A stretch of 64,000 bases of DNA from Ignavibacteria bacterium (GCA_025612245.1 JAAXKQ010000006.1:1-64000), one strand, 5' to 3'; positions 54,901-63,414 are shown, numbered from the stretch's first letter. The notes: generated from the letters alone by a model not told the origin. Numbers and translations are program-made.

Positions 54901-56851
54901 GAGCAATAATATTTGATGCTTGATAATCTTTTCTAGAGCCGACACCAAAGGAGATTTCTATTAATTGATTATATAATCTTTTAAATTCTTCGTTATAACC
55001 ACATAAGCCATATACTTCAGCAACATCGGCTAGAGATTTAGTTAATGAAATAGTTTCCTCATCACTTCGAACAATATTTTCTGCTAGAGTAATCACCTTT
55101 AAAATGGAATCATTTAATTCTACATGATTCAAACAATTAAGTTCCTTTGCAATATTTAAAGCTATGCTAAATTGTTTAAATCCGTTTTTACTATTTTCTA
55201 TATTATGCCAATAATCGACTAACTTTATTATACTTGGAATTTCAAGGATTATTCTGGCATATTCGAATATTTGACTAAATAATACATAAATATTACGAGC
55301 AATATTATAATACGTCATAGAATCGTCATAATTTTGGCGATTAATTTGTCGTAATTCATATAACTCATCAATAGTCCTCTTAAACAACGATAGTTTATTA
55401 TCTTCTGATAACTTTGAAGTTCTATTTGTATTCCACAGTGTCGAGAGGTAAAATATTGAGTTATAAACTATTCTCGAAGAAAATGGCAAAGTTGATACTC
55501 TAATAAGTAAAGGATTAATATTTTGGGGTTCATTTATCCAAACTATTTTAAGTTTATCAAATAATAGAGGAATATCATCCTTAATCGTATAGTTAAAGTC
55601 TTTATTAATTATGTCATTATGCAATTCAATGGGATTTATAGATTTTGATGGTATTTCCTGAATTATTTCAGTATTTGTTAGATATTCACAACTTGTACTA
55701 ATTAAATCGATATATTCTCTATCAGTTAAAACTGATAAGTCAATTTTCTTTATAATGCTGATTGCAGATGCTTTTTCATGTGGAATTAATAACTTGAAAA
55801 TCGCGATTTGAGTTCTTATTAAAATATCGTCACTCATTTCTAATGATTTTGATATCATTAATAGGGCTTCATATTTTCTAATATCATATAAGTAATCGAT
55901 AATTTTATATTTTATCTCAGTATTGATTTTGTTATTTTTTTCCTTGCTTAATTTTTTCTTTTTTGAGTTTAAGCCCTCCTCTTCCACCCACTTTAAGGAA
56001 TCTATGTATTTAAATATTTTTATACTAAAACCTTGGACTAGACTTTTTGTAATTAATTCAGTAATTGTACTATCTTTATCTTGAGTAACTAGTGCTTTAG
56101 AAATACCTTGATGAATTATATTTAGTGGTAATAATGCTCCTGTTTTTTTATAATATTCTCTAAGGTAATTACAAAAGTATGTTTTACTTTGAATGACAAA
56201 ATCTCCATCCCAAACTGAACGAATGCTGTTTGCTATTTCACCAGCATTCAATAATAAGGATGGCAAATCGATTCCAGAGTTCTCTATATTCCAACTTGCA
56301 ATTGCAAATTGAGCTTTTAAAAAAGATATTCTAATAAATTCAGATAAAGAAGTGAGAGCAATACTAGCTTTAAATGCTGTTTCAATATTGCTATCTATTT
56401 CAGAAATCGTTCTAAAATTATTCCATGCATTTTTAATCCATTCTATATTTATATTATCAAGAATTTTTTGATATTCACCTATCTCATAAAGATGTTTAAA
56501 ATAATTTCGATATGCCTCATCTGAAAATAGATTCTTTTCATAATATTTTGCCAACGCATTATTAAAGATATCTTTTAAATTTATAGTTTTGGATATTATA
56601 AATTCTCTAAAGCTATTATGAAATATAGAATATGTTCTTCCATCGGTCTGTCTAAGCAAATGAGAATAGTTATTAATAAATTCGTCAACTTCAATTTGCC
56701 TTATACTTAGCCCAACAATATTTAAAATCTCATAAATTGTAAGTGTATTAGTATTTTCTTTTCTATAGGCTAGTACAGCCAAAATCCACTTTGCCACCTC
56801 ATTTTTTTTCAATTTTTTGGAATAAATATTCATGATACTTGTTAATTTCAC
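51905..56851 (-). CDS. Avs-like STAND protein, C-terminal sensor part (frame 2)
   Basis: A 1648-codon frame, almost entirely alpha-helical and very Lys/Asn/Ile-rich, consistent with a long TPR or HEAT-like array. The first real residues (NEVAKWILAVLAYRKENTNTLTIYEIL ... DGRTYSIFHNSFREFIISK) form the winged helix that directly follows the NTPase in STAND proteins, so it continues the upstream 516-codon frame. The frames overlap by 53 bases and join at GAAAAAAAATGAG; loss of one A gives ...YLFQKIEKNEVAKW. Whether it is translated separately (an ATG lies at 56833) or as one 2161-residue protein is open. Expected role: recognising a phage protein and activating the nuclease. Confidence 0.75.
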   Translation of the reverse strand: MKLTSIMNIYSKKLKKNEVAKWILAVLAYRKENTNTLTIYEILNIVGLSIRQIEVDEFINNYSHLLRQTDGRTYSIFHNSFREFIISKTINLKDIFNNALAKYYEKNLFSDEAYRNYFKHLYEIGEYQKILDNINIEWIKNAWNNFRTISEIDSNIETAFKASIALTSLSEFIRISFLKAQFAIASWNIENSGIDLPSLLLNAGEIANSIRSVWDGDFVIQSKTYFCNYLREYYKKTGALLPLNIIHQGISKALVTQDKDSTITELITKSLVQGFSIKIFKYIDSLKWVEEEGLNSKKKKLSKEKNNKINTEIKYKIIDYLYDIRKYEALLMISKSLEMSDDILIRTQIAIFKLLIPHEKASAISIIKKIDLSVLTDREYIDLISTSCEYLTNTEIIQEIPSKSINPIELHNDIINKDFNYTIKDDIPLLFDKLKIVWINEPQNINPLLIRVSTLPFSSRIVYNSIFYLSTLWNTNRTSKLSEDNKLSLFKRTIDELYELRQINRQNYDDSMTYYNIARNIYVLFSQIFEYARIILEIPSIIKLVDYWHNIENSKNGFKQFSIALNIAKELNCLNHVELNDSILKVITLAENIVRSDEETISLTKSLADVAEVYGLCGYNEEFKRLYNQLIEISFGVGSRKDYQASNIIAPLEILHEIEPGKTLKRLAEIFEIQYRLKDAGNARMMHICLSKLISFAALHFPGLAFVLLKREDEYLAREEAIEIILEPLINVATPENLILYFSVVSTLTRWSKGEVRENQFLYLSLCLLRRAIQLDEKRFVSYVLNQVANVVLVELGDNKQLELFSKVLIENNWSIENYKMPMPLEEKVRISACTRKLNKEIINNSEEVIELFDDYSAVEKYLESKYKIYVMNKRNEMFHNGYQRYKSLFDNFWEKYPKKEQNSIKIKIIRELVTLKQSIIEIDYKSPIKDEELILLINNFVDSTNSLFPKDTFKKYFLKASQKTDLNTNLLISKNENQWGLLQNITSSDNIYKIVEKVSISNYEKVIELIDKWTNGITKKNALLIIAKRLQTINHNRAKEIVLSLFENEDESIYFNYKEEYKEYDFEKLLTIIKIDKEASKKYLLEDYLVQYGRYGSQIIDKLDDLLLYKEYYDDKNVPIIYYESNLRYNRELAKGLSEKSIDFSFIENHIENIRLHEIIIKYLIELFDYPVVKIRELTLQSLFNLVHERPEYLKQLMLHGVGKGSHNQIEHCLIILHAIAVEDPSILVPYKNELFTLNNVNHFNILQSIKEILLRLYNYDNNILTSEEVTTLNAINSKSPIILHSSIATPIKGERFIYSGYQANLLNEIQSNENDDTEIQDDVYSDLVKKKLDNYTPTEESYVHKRYNINTNFDNLEIVSPYSEETRSSINKIYNLKIRKGCFSKKFAETMKRDFRLYDPSKLLYKIQSKPEFVNWFSESLTEDEFIKFTDYDNITQSFINRDKEYLTLVDYGSQRTKEEYSGNYYTCYFDIIAYLKKSGFDDSIMEKNNLSCALKSKNAYAFEMPSSDLTSKSYPVPEIKPLLEISYNNFRGEKDLINASLISDIDDDLGIEKSNLEDLLRGEKDSSIQVIRWQDPYTSGIGRRRYKPISEGYLMKIRKDIIYNYISKYGLTLCYMLKLKRSATKYKPESKMEWYEFKKNLEVVL

Positions 56852-58349
56852 CGTTTATTAAATTTGGTAAATCCGCCAATATTTTTTGATATTTATATTT
56901 ATCCGTCTTTAATAATAATTCAGAGATATAATGAAGATAAATTGGAATTCCTCCCGATATTCGCTCTACTTCGTCAAGTATTTCAGATGGGTCAATTCTT
57001 TTATTTTTTAAATATTTTAGTATTTCAGATTGTGAAAATCTTGAGACTATAATATATCTTCTTGAGTCCTCACGTATTTCCAGCTCAACTGAATCTGATA
57101 GAACACTCCTATATTGTGCACTTAAAATAAAGTAAATTCCTTCTGGAAGTTTTCCTTTAATTTGATTAAGAAGTGAATTATCATTGAACGCTATATCACG
57201 GTGAACATGGTCTAAACCATCAATAATGAAAATAATCTTCTTTCCCATTTTTGATAATTCTTCAATATATGTAGAAAGCTTCTCTTCGTATTTATTAGAA
57301 TACTTTTGGGGAAGGTCAACATCAGGGAAACTATTCTCAATTGCTATACATAAGGATTTAACAAAGTAATTGGATTTATGCCTTAACTCTCCAAAATCAT
57401 TTTTCACATCTGGAATAAAGCAATAATAGGCCAAAGTATTCTTAGAATTAGCTTCTTTGAATTTTGTAAGCGCAGTAGACTTTCCAATACCTGGCAATCC
57501 TTCAACAAATATATATCCACCCTTCAATTCAGAAATTGCTGTTTTAAGTTTCTTTAGTAAATCACCATTAGGTACGTAATATTTATTATCAACAGTTTTG
57601 AAGAAGTGAGAAAGTTTGTCTTCAAACCTATCTGAAATACCAAGTTGTTTTAATACAGAAGTCTTAGTTATTATTTCCCCAGTTATACTCCAATTGACTA
57701 CACTATCAAGAAATTTTTCAAATAATGACTCCTCAATACCTAATTGCGTTAATTTAAATCTTATCGCATTCTGAATCTGCTTTATTGGCTCTTGATTAAA
57801 CTGAAATTCTAATCTCTTTATAAAGTCATTAAATGAATCTTCATTCAAATCACATTCATTTCGAATAGCTTCTAATGTATCGCGATAAATGGAATAATTT
57901 GGTAATGAATCATATCTTACTGTTGATTGTTTTAGTGGTTCAAGTACTCTATTTCTAATTTCTGTTAAACCATGTTTAATTCCTTCTTTAGGCCTTTTTT
58001 GTGAACTTTCTTGTTTTGTCGTAAAGAGAGTAATTATAAACTCAATCTTACTTTTCCTTACACTCTTATATCCCTCTCCAAGCTGTTTGAAAATCGACTT
58101 TTTATTTGGTGGTGCAGTGAGTAAATTGTAAAGTGTATATGATTTGTCAGTATCTTCACTCCATTTTATCTGATAATATTCAATTTTTTGTTTTCTATAT
58201 ATTATTATATCGTCAATATGTTTCCCACTATCATAATTCTCTAATTTTATGTGTGTTATATCTGAATTGAAAAAAAGACATTCAATAATTTTTAACACTG
58301 CTATATTATTTTGGTAATAAAAACCTGCTTGTGATGCTGACCCTTCCAT
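56799..58349 (-). CDS. Avs-like STAND NTPase with N-terminal Cap4/DUF4297-like nuclease (frame 1)
   Basis: 516 residues. The N-terminus (ASQAGFYYQNNIAVLKIIECL) and the PD-(D/E)xK pattern HIDDIIIYRKQKIEYYQIKW (Asp near 46, Glu near 57, QxK near 60-62) match the Cap4/DUF4297 dsDNA nuclease group. The STAND NTPase follows: Walker A GLPGIGKSTA near 283-292 and Walker B KKIIFIIDGLDHV near 370. The frame ends right after the ATPase's helical domain at an A8 tract, where the other frame carries on. It starts 72 bases after the pAgo gene and may share its transcript. Role: nuclease effector triggered by the sensor part. Confidence 0.8.
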   Translation of the reverse strand: MEGSASQAGFYYQNNIAVLKIIECLFFNSDITHIKLENYDSGKHIDDIIIYRKQKIEYYQIKWSEDTDKSYTLYNLLTAPPNKKSIFKQLGEGYKSVRKSKIEFIITLFTTKQESSQKRPKEGIKHGLTEIRNRVLEPLKQSTVRYDSLPNYSIYRDTLEAIRNECDLNEDSFNDFIKRLEFQFNQEPIKQIQNAIRFKLTQLGIEESLFEKFLDSVVNWSITGEIITKTSVLKQLGISDRFEDKLSHFFKTVDNKYYVPNGDLLKKLKTAISELKGGYIFVEGLPGIGKSTALTKFKEANSKNTLAYYCFIPDVKNDFGELRHKSNYFVKSLCIAIENSFPDVDLPQKYSNKYEEKLSTYIEELSKMGKKIIFIIDGLDHVHRDIAFNDNSLLNQIKGKLPEGIYFILSAQYRSVLSDSVELEIREDSRRYIIVSRFSQSEILKYLKNKRIDPSEILDEVERISGGIPIYLHYISELLLKTDKYKYQKILADLPNLINGEINKYHEYLFQKIEKK

Positions 58350-58421
58350 AGCCTATTCTTTTTTATTTAATAAAATATTTATTATTATTTTGTGTATATC
58401 AAAAACTAAATGGCAATCTGT

Positions 58422-59945
58422 TTATATATAGTATTTAAATGCCAGCGGTGGTGCCTTTATATCAGTACTTGCTGTTAGTATTTCTCCAATTTTATCGGCA
58501 AACCTAAGTGTTACAGGAATGCCATCTGCATAGATACAAGCATTGTAATTTAATTTTGTCAATGCCATAATATCCTTTAAAACTTGCTCAATATTTGCTT
58601 CTCCCTTGTTTATTTCAACGTAAAGAGGATTAGGAACTTCCATACATAAAGTTGATTCAATTTTCGGGACATAACCAACTGTCCAAAGAAAAGCACCCTT
58701 ATCATTTACTATGAAGGCATTGCCTCTCATTATAGGATAACTACCTTCAGATTTAAATAATTTAAGCGGTTTTGTTTTCGTAATTGTAACTCCAACCAGA
58801 CTTGTTTCTTTAGGTGTTACTTCTTCAAAGGCATTCCATTCAAGCATATTAAATCTAGTTTTGGCATGTATAAATATTTCTTTTGGAAAATCGCCGTTTT
58901 GCTCTCTATATGAATTTAAAGCTTGTTTTAGCAAGGATTTAGCTTCTTTGGGTTGCAAATGATAATCCCCCTTCTCAGGATTATACCAAGGGCCAACTTC
59001 TCCTTTGAATACCGTACCATCTCCATTATCTAAAAACATTTGAGCAGCACAACAAGCATTTTTAGGGTCTTTACTTTTTTCAATTTGTTTATATACTAAT
59101 CCAAGATAACAAACACCACTTCGGATATCTGATAATTTCCAAGGCTTGCCACCCGCTTTGTAAAAGGCGGCAGTTGCTATTGTCCATGCTAAATGTCCCT
59201 CAATTTTCGAAAAGTTTCTTAATGGCTTACCAAATTTATTTTTGAATTCCCTCCATGCTAAAGTGCTTTCTCTCATGATTTGTGTTGGAATGGTATATTG
59301 AAGTAATCTTGCTTTTAACTGGTCATGAAATTGTGCATCATAATTATAAGTAACGACCTCTTTTTCTTGCTTTATTAGCTCAATATTAATATCATTAAAA
59401 AAAGTGGGCTCATATTTGAAACTCTTGGCTTTTATCTTTGAAATAAGCGATTTTGATTGTACTAAATCTTTAGGTAAAACGGAGTTTGGACGACAATATT
59501 TGTAAATTTCATCAGGTACTATTACAAACCAAATATCTATCTTTTCATCTTCATTTTTATTAGTGATAATTATTTTATTAATGAATAGTGAAACCAAATC
59601 ATATGTTCTCTTGTGAGTGCTATCATTGTAAAGCAGTTTTCCAATTTCTTCATTTGTTACTTCTTTAAATACAATACTATCAACTTCCCATTTACATCCA
59701 AATACTGTTTCAAATCCTGGGAACATTGGTCGAGTAATGTTATTAGAGTTGTATATGGGTTTCTGAATGAAGTTCAAATAATTCTTAAATATTTTTAAGC
59801 CTTCCTGAGTTGCAACTACACCACTTTTAATTCCGAATATTCTGTTTAATGGTCCAAACAAAGTAAGTCCATCTCTTACATCTGCACATTTCTGTTTATA
59901 TGCAAATAGTAAATTGGGTTCTGGTATATAAATTAAGTCTTTCAT
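58422..59945 (-). CDS. Short prokaryotic Argonaute (MID-PIWI), SPARTA type
   Basis: A 507-residue short pAgo lacking N and PAZ domains. The MID region is near residues 90-260 and the PIWI-like region is C-terminal, with family motifs TLAWREFKNKFGKP, IEGHLAWTIATAAFYKAGGKPWKL and RSGVCYLGLVYK. No complete DEDX catalytic tetrad is evident, as in all short pAgos, so it should bind guide and target without slicing. The start codon overlaps the stop of the TIR-APAZ gene (ATGA). The two lengths, 450 and 507, are, from memory, those of characterised SPARTA systems such as that of Maribacter. It would use RNA guides against invader, often plasmid, DNA. Confidence 0.93.
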   Translation of the reverse strand: MKDLIYIPEPNLLFAYKQKCADVRDGLTLFGPLNRIFGIKSGVVATQEGLKIFKNYLNFIQKPIYNSNNITRPMFPGFETVFGCKWEVDSIVFKEVTNEEIGKLLYNDSTHKRTYDLVSLFINKIIITNKNEDEKIDIWFVIVPDEIYKYCRPNSVLPKDLVQSKSLISKIKAKSFKYEPTFFNDINIELIKQEKEVVTYNYDAQFHDQLKARLLQYTIPTQIMRESTLAWREFKNKFGKPLRNFSKIEGHLAWTIATAAFYKAGGKPWKLSDIRSGVCYLGLVYKQIEKSKDPKNACCAAQMFLDNGDGTVFKGEVGPWYNPEKGDYHLQPKEAKSLLKQALNSYREQNGDFPKEIFIHAKTRFNMLEWNAFEEVTPKETSLVGVTITKTKPLKLFKSEGSYPIMRGNAFIVNDKGAFLWTVGYVPKIESTLCMEVPNPLYVEINKGEANIEQVLKDIMALTKLNYNACIYADGIPVTLRFADKIGEILTASTDIKAPPLAFKYYI

Positions 59946-61294
59946 TCAGCCTCAATGGAATCGCTATTATCTTCATCAAGACTATCATGACCATTTAATT
60001 CTGCCAGCTCTACTTCTTCATCTAAAGTATTTTTTTCTGGCATATTATAGCTCACTTTTCCTGAGAATTGAATAGGCTCGTTAGATATATAGATTTTTTC
60101 CTCGCTCCCCATTTCTAAATAGAATGATTTCTCTTCATCCGATATATATTTCATAAAAGCCATTAGTTTACTTCGCCAATCATCATTCCACCAATTCTTT
60201 CCTTGTCTACGCCTAGCTGAATGTTGAATGCTTTTCGATTCAATCAGTGTTCTTCCATCAAACGTGAAAAAGATGTGAGAAGAAACCATTAAAACAGGAA
60301 AAGGGTACAATTTACTAGCACCAGAAATCCCAAAATGCCAATTCTTGTCTTTTAGTTTTCCGACTAAACGAACCTTATTGAATTTATCTTTATCTAATTT
60401 CCCTTTTTCAAACCAATAACTAATTTTGTTTGACATAAGATATTCCCTGACTTCTTTTGTTTTCATTTTTAGGTTAAATGCCTTATTAATCAATTGTACA
60501 ATTAGCCTCTGACATTCATAATTTCTAATGAAATTCGTATCATAAGTACCTGACAATACTTCTTCTGTAGGGATTATTATTGTTTTGCTACTAAAATATC
60601 TTTCGGTTTTAGGTAATTGGTGCATGAAATCAAATTCCCATGCAAATGTACAGAGATAATTTTTATAGTTTATTGCGGGGAAGGTCAATTCTTGAATATT
60701 AAAGCCTTTTGGAATCAGTTTTTCAAAATTATGAAATCTTAGCTCGCATGGGAAAGATGATATTGAGAACCAATTTGAATCATATATTTCCTCTTTTTCA
60801 ACTATATTTTTATTATGAAGAAATATTTGCTGATACAATAAATTACTTAGGGCTGGGTCAGGACTGTTTTTGGGTACACATTTTTTTTCAAATGCTTCCA
60901 AAAGGTCCTGTAATCCTTTTGCCCATGATTGCTTAAAATCAATGGCATTCAGTCTAACTATATCTATATTTATATCATCATATGATAGATTTTCGTCAAT
61001 GGACAGAGGAATGATAAATGTTTCATCATCTAATTGCTTTTTAACTTTTGTTGCAACAGCCAGCTCTTTCAAAACACCTTCGCGTTGATTAGATGCCAAT
61101 GATGACACAATCAAGAATTTACAAGTATGCTCCCTAATTTCATTTTCAATTTTCCTCCAAAAATCAACTCCCTTTTCCAAAAACAGCACGTCGCACCATA
61201 CCTCATAACCCAAACCAACAAGTTTTAATGCCAACCATTTTGTAAAATCATTGTCATCAGGTGAGGCATGACTTATAAATACTTTTGTTTTCAT
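59942..61294 (-). CDS. TIR-APAZ effector of a SPARTA system
   Basis: A 450-residue protein. Residues 1-about 150 are a TIR domain: KVFISHASPDDNDFTKWLAL, YEVWCDVLFLEKGVDFW, and SSLASNQREGVLKELAVA with Glu at position 77 where TIR NADases place the catalytic acid. The rest is an APAZ domain that takes the place of N/L1/L2 of Argonaute and binds the short pAgo. The tail is acidic (NSDSIEAE end). Target recognition by the pAgo would oligomerise the complex and degrade NAD(P), stopping growth of the infected cell. First gene of the operon. Confidence 0.93.
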   Translation of the reverse strand: MKTKVFISHASPDDNDFTKWLALKLVGLGYEVWCDVLFLEKGVDFWRKIENEIREHTCKFLIVSSLASNQREGVLKELAVATKVKKQLDDETFIIPLSIDENLSYDDINIDIVRLNAIDFKQSWAKGLQDLLEAFEKKCVPKNSPDPALSNLLYQQIFLHNKNIVEKEEIYDSNWFSISSFPCELRFHNFEKLIPKGFNIQELTFPAINYKNYLCTFAWEFDFMHQLPKTERYFSSKTIIIPTEEVLSGTYDTNFIRNYECQRLIVQLINKAFNLKMKTKEVREYLMSNKISYWFEKGKLDKDKFNKVRLVGKLKDKNWHFGISGASKLYPFPVLMVSSHIFFTFDGRTLIESKSIQHSARRRQGKNWWNDDWRSKLMAFMKYISDEEKSFYLEMGSEEKIYISNEPIQFSGKVSYNMPEKNTLDEEVELAELNGHDSLDEDNSDSIEAE

Positions 61295-62545
61295 TTATTA
61301 TAAACCAATATCATTTATTATTCTGGTTACAGTAATTTCAGTTTTACTTTTATTTTAGACAGTACATATCTGAAATGTATCTTGGATGTAGATTCCGTAA
61401 TTTCGCGAAAACTTTTATAGGGAGTAGCCTAATTTTATTCTGCCAGAATATTATTAAGAAAACAGAGAGAGATTCCCTAAAATCAAGGAATTGTTGAGAA
61501 GGATTCTTGTTATCAATCATTTTATACCTAAATATTGAAGAATTAACAGCTTACAGGCATAATTGAAACACGAAGGGAAATTTAGAAAATTATATAATAA
61601 AAATCCCATATTTTTATTGGGATATGAGATTTCATGAAGATTAGCCATCATACATTGAGCTTTTAAACTTCTATGGAAGGGTAACTTGTCGTTTAGCTCG
61701 CCCTTAATATATGTTTATTGCCTTATGATTAGGACATAAAGCCCTTTACTGTTGGGCATTGAATAATCTCCCTTTCTAATTATCAGATGTATCTAATTCA
61801 TTTTACTCGATAGACTCTTTAATAAAATCAGCAATAATTTATGTGGTTCAGCTCAAAAAACAGACCTTCACACTCTAGTATTATTACATCTTAGGCTTCT
61901 TTTTTTTCGAATTATTTAAAGCAGCTTCGATGTATTTTGTTTTCTTGTTTTGTTTTTTCTATTTTCAATTACAATCTTTATATTTAAACTTATTTTAAGC
62001 ATTTTGATAATTATGTATTCAATCAATTCAGTCTTCTCTATAGAAAGAATAAGGATATCATTTTATCAATTCTTAGTACCATTATAAAAATTAGTTAATC
62101 CATATCCGGTGGACCTAATTAACGTAATGACAACCATAATTTTCGCTTTTCCAATATTTCATAAAGTGTAAGTTGATATTGCTCTTTCAATTTACTTATT
62201 GAAATAGCTTCGTTTGTTTCCAGAATTTAAAATATCGTGGTAAGGAAAGCTTTACGCATGTGGCTGCAAGCTTTCCCCTTTCTCTGTAAATTTAAATATT
62301 TAGACTAATTTGGGAGTCTCGTATTATTAATTAATCCCTTACTATTCTATTCACTTCATTCATTTTATTCAATGTATTCATGTAAAATGAATTTAATGAC
62401 TTATAATGATAGGAATGGTAAGCTTATAAGTTATTATATTATAATAGATTACAGTAAAATGAATAGATTGATTATTAAACTACTCAATTAGTAGTATTCA
62501 AAACTGATTCCTATCCCTATTAATTATTCACTTAAAGGACTCAGG
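61295..62545. other. Long AT-rich non-coding stretch of the island
   Basis: About 1.25 kb without a supported gene on either strand. The left end must contain the SPARTA promoter. The right part, 62355-62520, contains TAAAATGAAT at 62383 and 62455, its inverted form ATTCATTTTA at 62358, and an inverted pair GATAGGAAT (62408) and ATTCCTATC (62507). No RNA gene or CRISPR array seen. Confidence 0.55.
62358..62515. repeat. Short repeats next to the RepA-like relic
   Basis: Three copies of a ten-base unit, TAAAATGAAT (one inverted, forming a 10-base-arm inverted repeat with a 15-base spacer), lie within a larger inverted pair with nine-base arms. Such iteron-like clusters beside a replication protein can be a plasmid or element origin, or protein-binding sites. 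AT-richness makes chance repeats fairly likely. Confidence 0.35.
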
Positions 62546-63376
62546 TTAGGAAATATTCAACCTGTATAAACCAAACTTTGGCTTTCTAAGTATTCCTTCT
62601 GAGTATAATTTTTTAAGCTGATGAGATACATTTGTAGGCGTTTTGTTTACCTTTATTGCAATTTCAGAAGGAGTAAAATCCTTTTCCGGGTTAGCTTGGA
62701 AAACAGATAGTATTTCCTTTCTTTCTGGGGTATAGTTATCTTGAGGGGCATCATTTTTAATTTTCCAGTTGCATTCATCAAGTTCCATTTCAAACATATC
62801 TTCCGGAATATCTTTACCAGTGATATATAAATTTGTTTTGGCTCCATTCTTTTTTAATATCATTAGTCCATCGGGTGCGGCTTGTAATCCTGTTGTACCA
62901 GCGATGTCATCATAGGGATTATCAGAAATTGCTTTTCTCGTATGGTGTAGAACAAGTAGGCATATATTATTACTTATTGCAAATTTTTGAAGCTCAGCCC
63001 CAAATTCATATTCATCCTGAAAGTGATTACCGTTTTTACTCTTCTTTTGCTCTATTCCTCTTCCAAGCGTATCTATAACAATAAATTTCAGTTCCGGTTT
63101 TTCGGTAACTACTCTCTTTAATAACTCTAATCCACCATTATTTATCTTGGGGAACGTATCAAGTCCATAGAAGAATAAGTTCTTTGGGGCATATTGTAAA
63201 TTGTTATGCTGCCCTAAAATGTTTATTCTATCTTTAATTCTTCTCATGTTGTCCTCATAAGCAATATTCACACACAAATTTTTGACTTGGCTTAATTTTA
63301 TTTGACTTTGGGAAGGTGAAAAGGACATAAAAAAAGCCCTTTTCAGGGCATTTTCTAATTTTTTGTTAAACTGCAT
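62546..63376 (-). pseudogene. RepA-like (AAA_25) ATPase, 5'-truncated
   Basis: 276 codons. From about residue 30 the protein follows the RepA/AAA_25 hexameric helicase family: VNIAYEDNMRRIKDRINIL, GGLELLKRVV, Walker B KFIVIDTLGR, ICLLVLHHTRKA, and DDIAGTTGLQAAPDGLMIL. A C-terminal winged helix follows (DFTPSEIAIKVNKTPTNVSHQL). The N-terminal Walker A domain is missing. In its place the first 25 codons run through the terminator downstream of tmRNA, so the start is probably artificial and a deletion has joined repA to the attachment site. Such genes occur on plasmids and integrative elements. Confidence 0.65.
63330..63352 (-). terminator. Terminator downstream of tmRNA (island-derived)
   Basis: On the minus strand GCCCTGAAAAGGGC is followed by seven T, about 50 bases after the tmRNA 3' end. 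It lies inside the attachment repeat, so it should have come with the element. Confidence 0.85.
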
Positions 63377-63396
63377 AAATTGAAGTAAAGAGAGTT

Positions 63397-63414
63397 GTGG
63401 AGGTGGCGGGAGTC
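63397..63414. repeat. Right attachment repeat (3' end of tmRNA)
   Basis: The 18 bases are identical to 51732-51749. Past the repeat the sequence differs: here the minus strand ends CCTCCACAA rather than CCTCCACCA, so the terminal CCA is no longer fully encoded. Confidence 0.88.

Larger units (their letters stand above)
51750..63396. mobile_element. tmRNA-integrated defence island
   Basis: About 11.6 kb lies between direct repeats of the tmRNA 3' end. It is much more AT-rich than its flanks. It encodes a SPARTA pair, a split Avs-like protein and a truncated RepA-like ATPase. Each tmRNA end copy is followed by its own terminator, as expected when an element replaces the 3' end of the gene. No integrase is found, so the element is probably decayed or was mobilised in trans. 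Confidence 0.85.

Noticed and set aside
59942-61294. Plain TIR-domain protein (stand-alone TIR or Thoeris-like)
   Set aside because: The 300-residue C-terminal APAZ-like region and the four-base overlap with a short pAgo gene identify a SPARTA effector instead.
61295-62545. CRISPR array in the AT-rich repeats
   Set aside because: Repeats are about ten bases long, few and irregularly spaced, with no cas genes nearby.
51750-63396. Prophage interpretation of the island
   Set aside because: No capsid, portal, terminase, tail or lysis genes were seen; the content is defence genes and a replication-protein relic.
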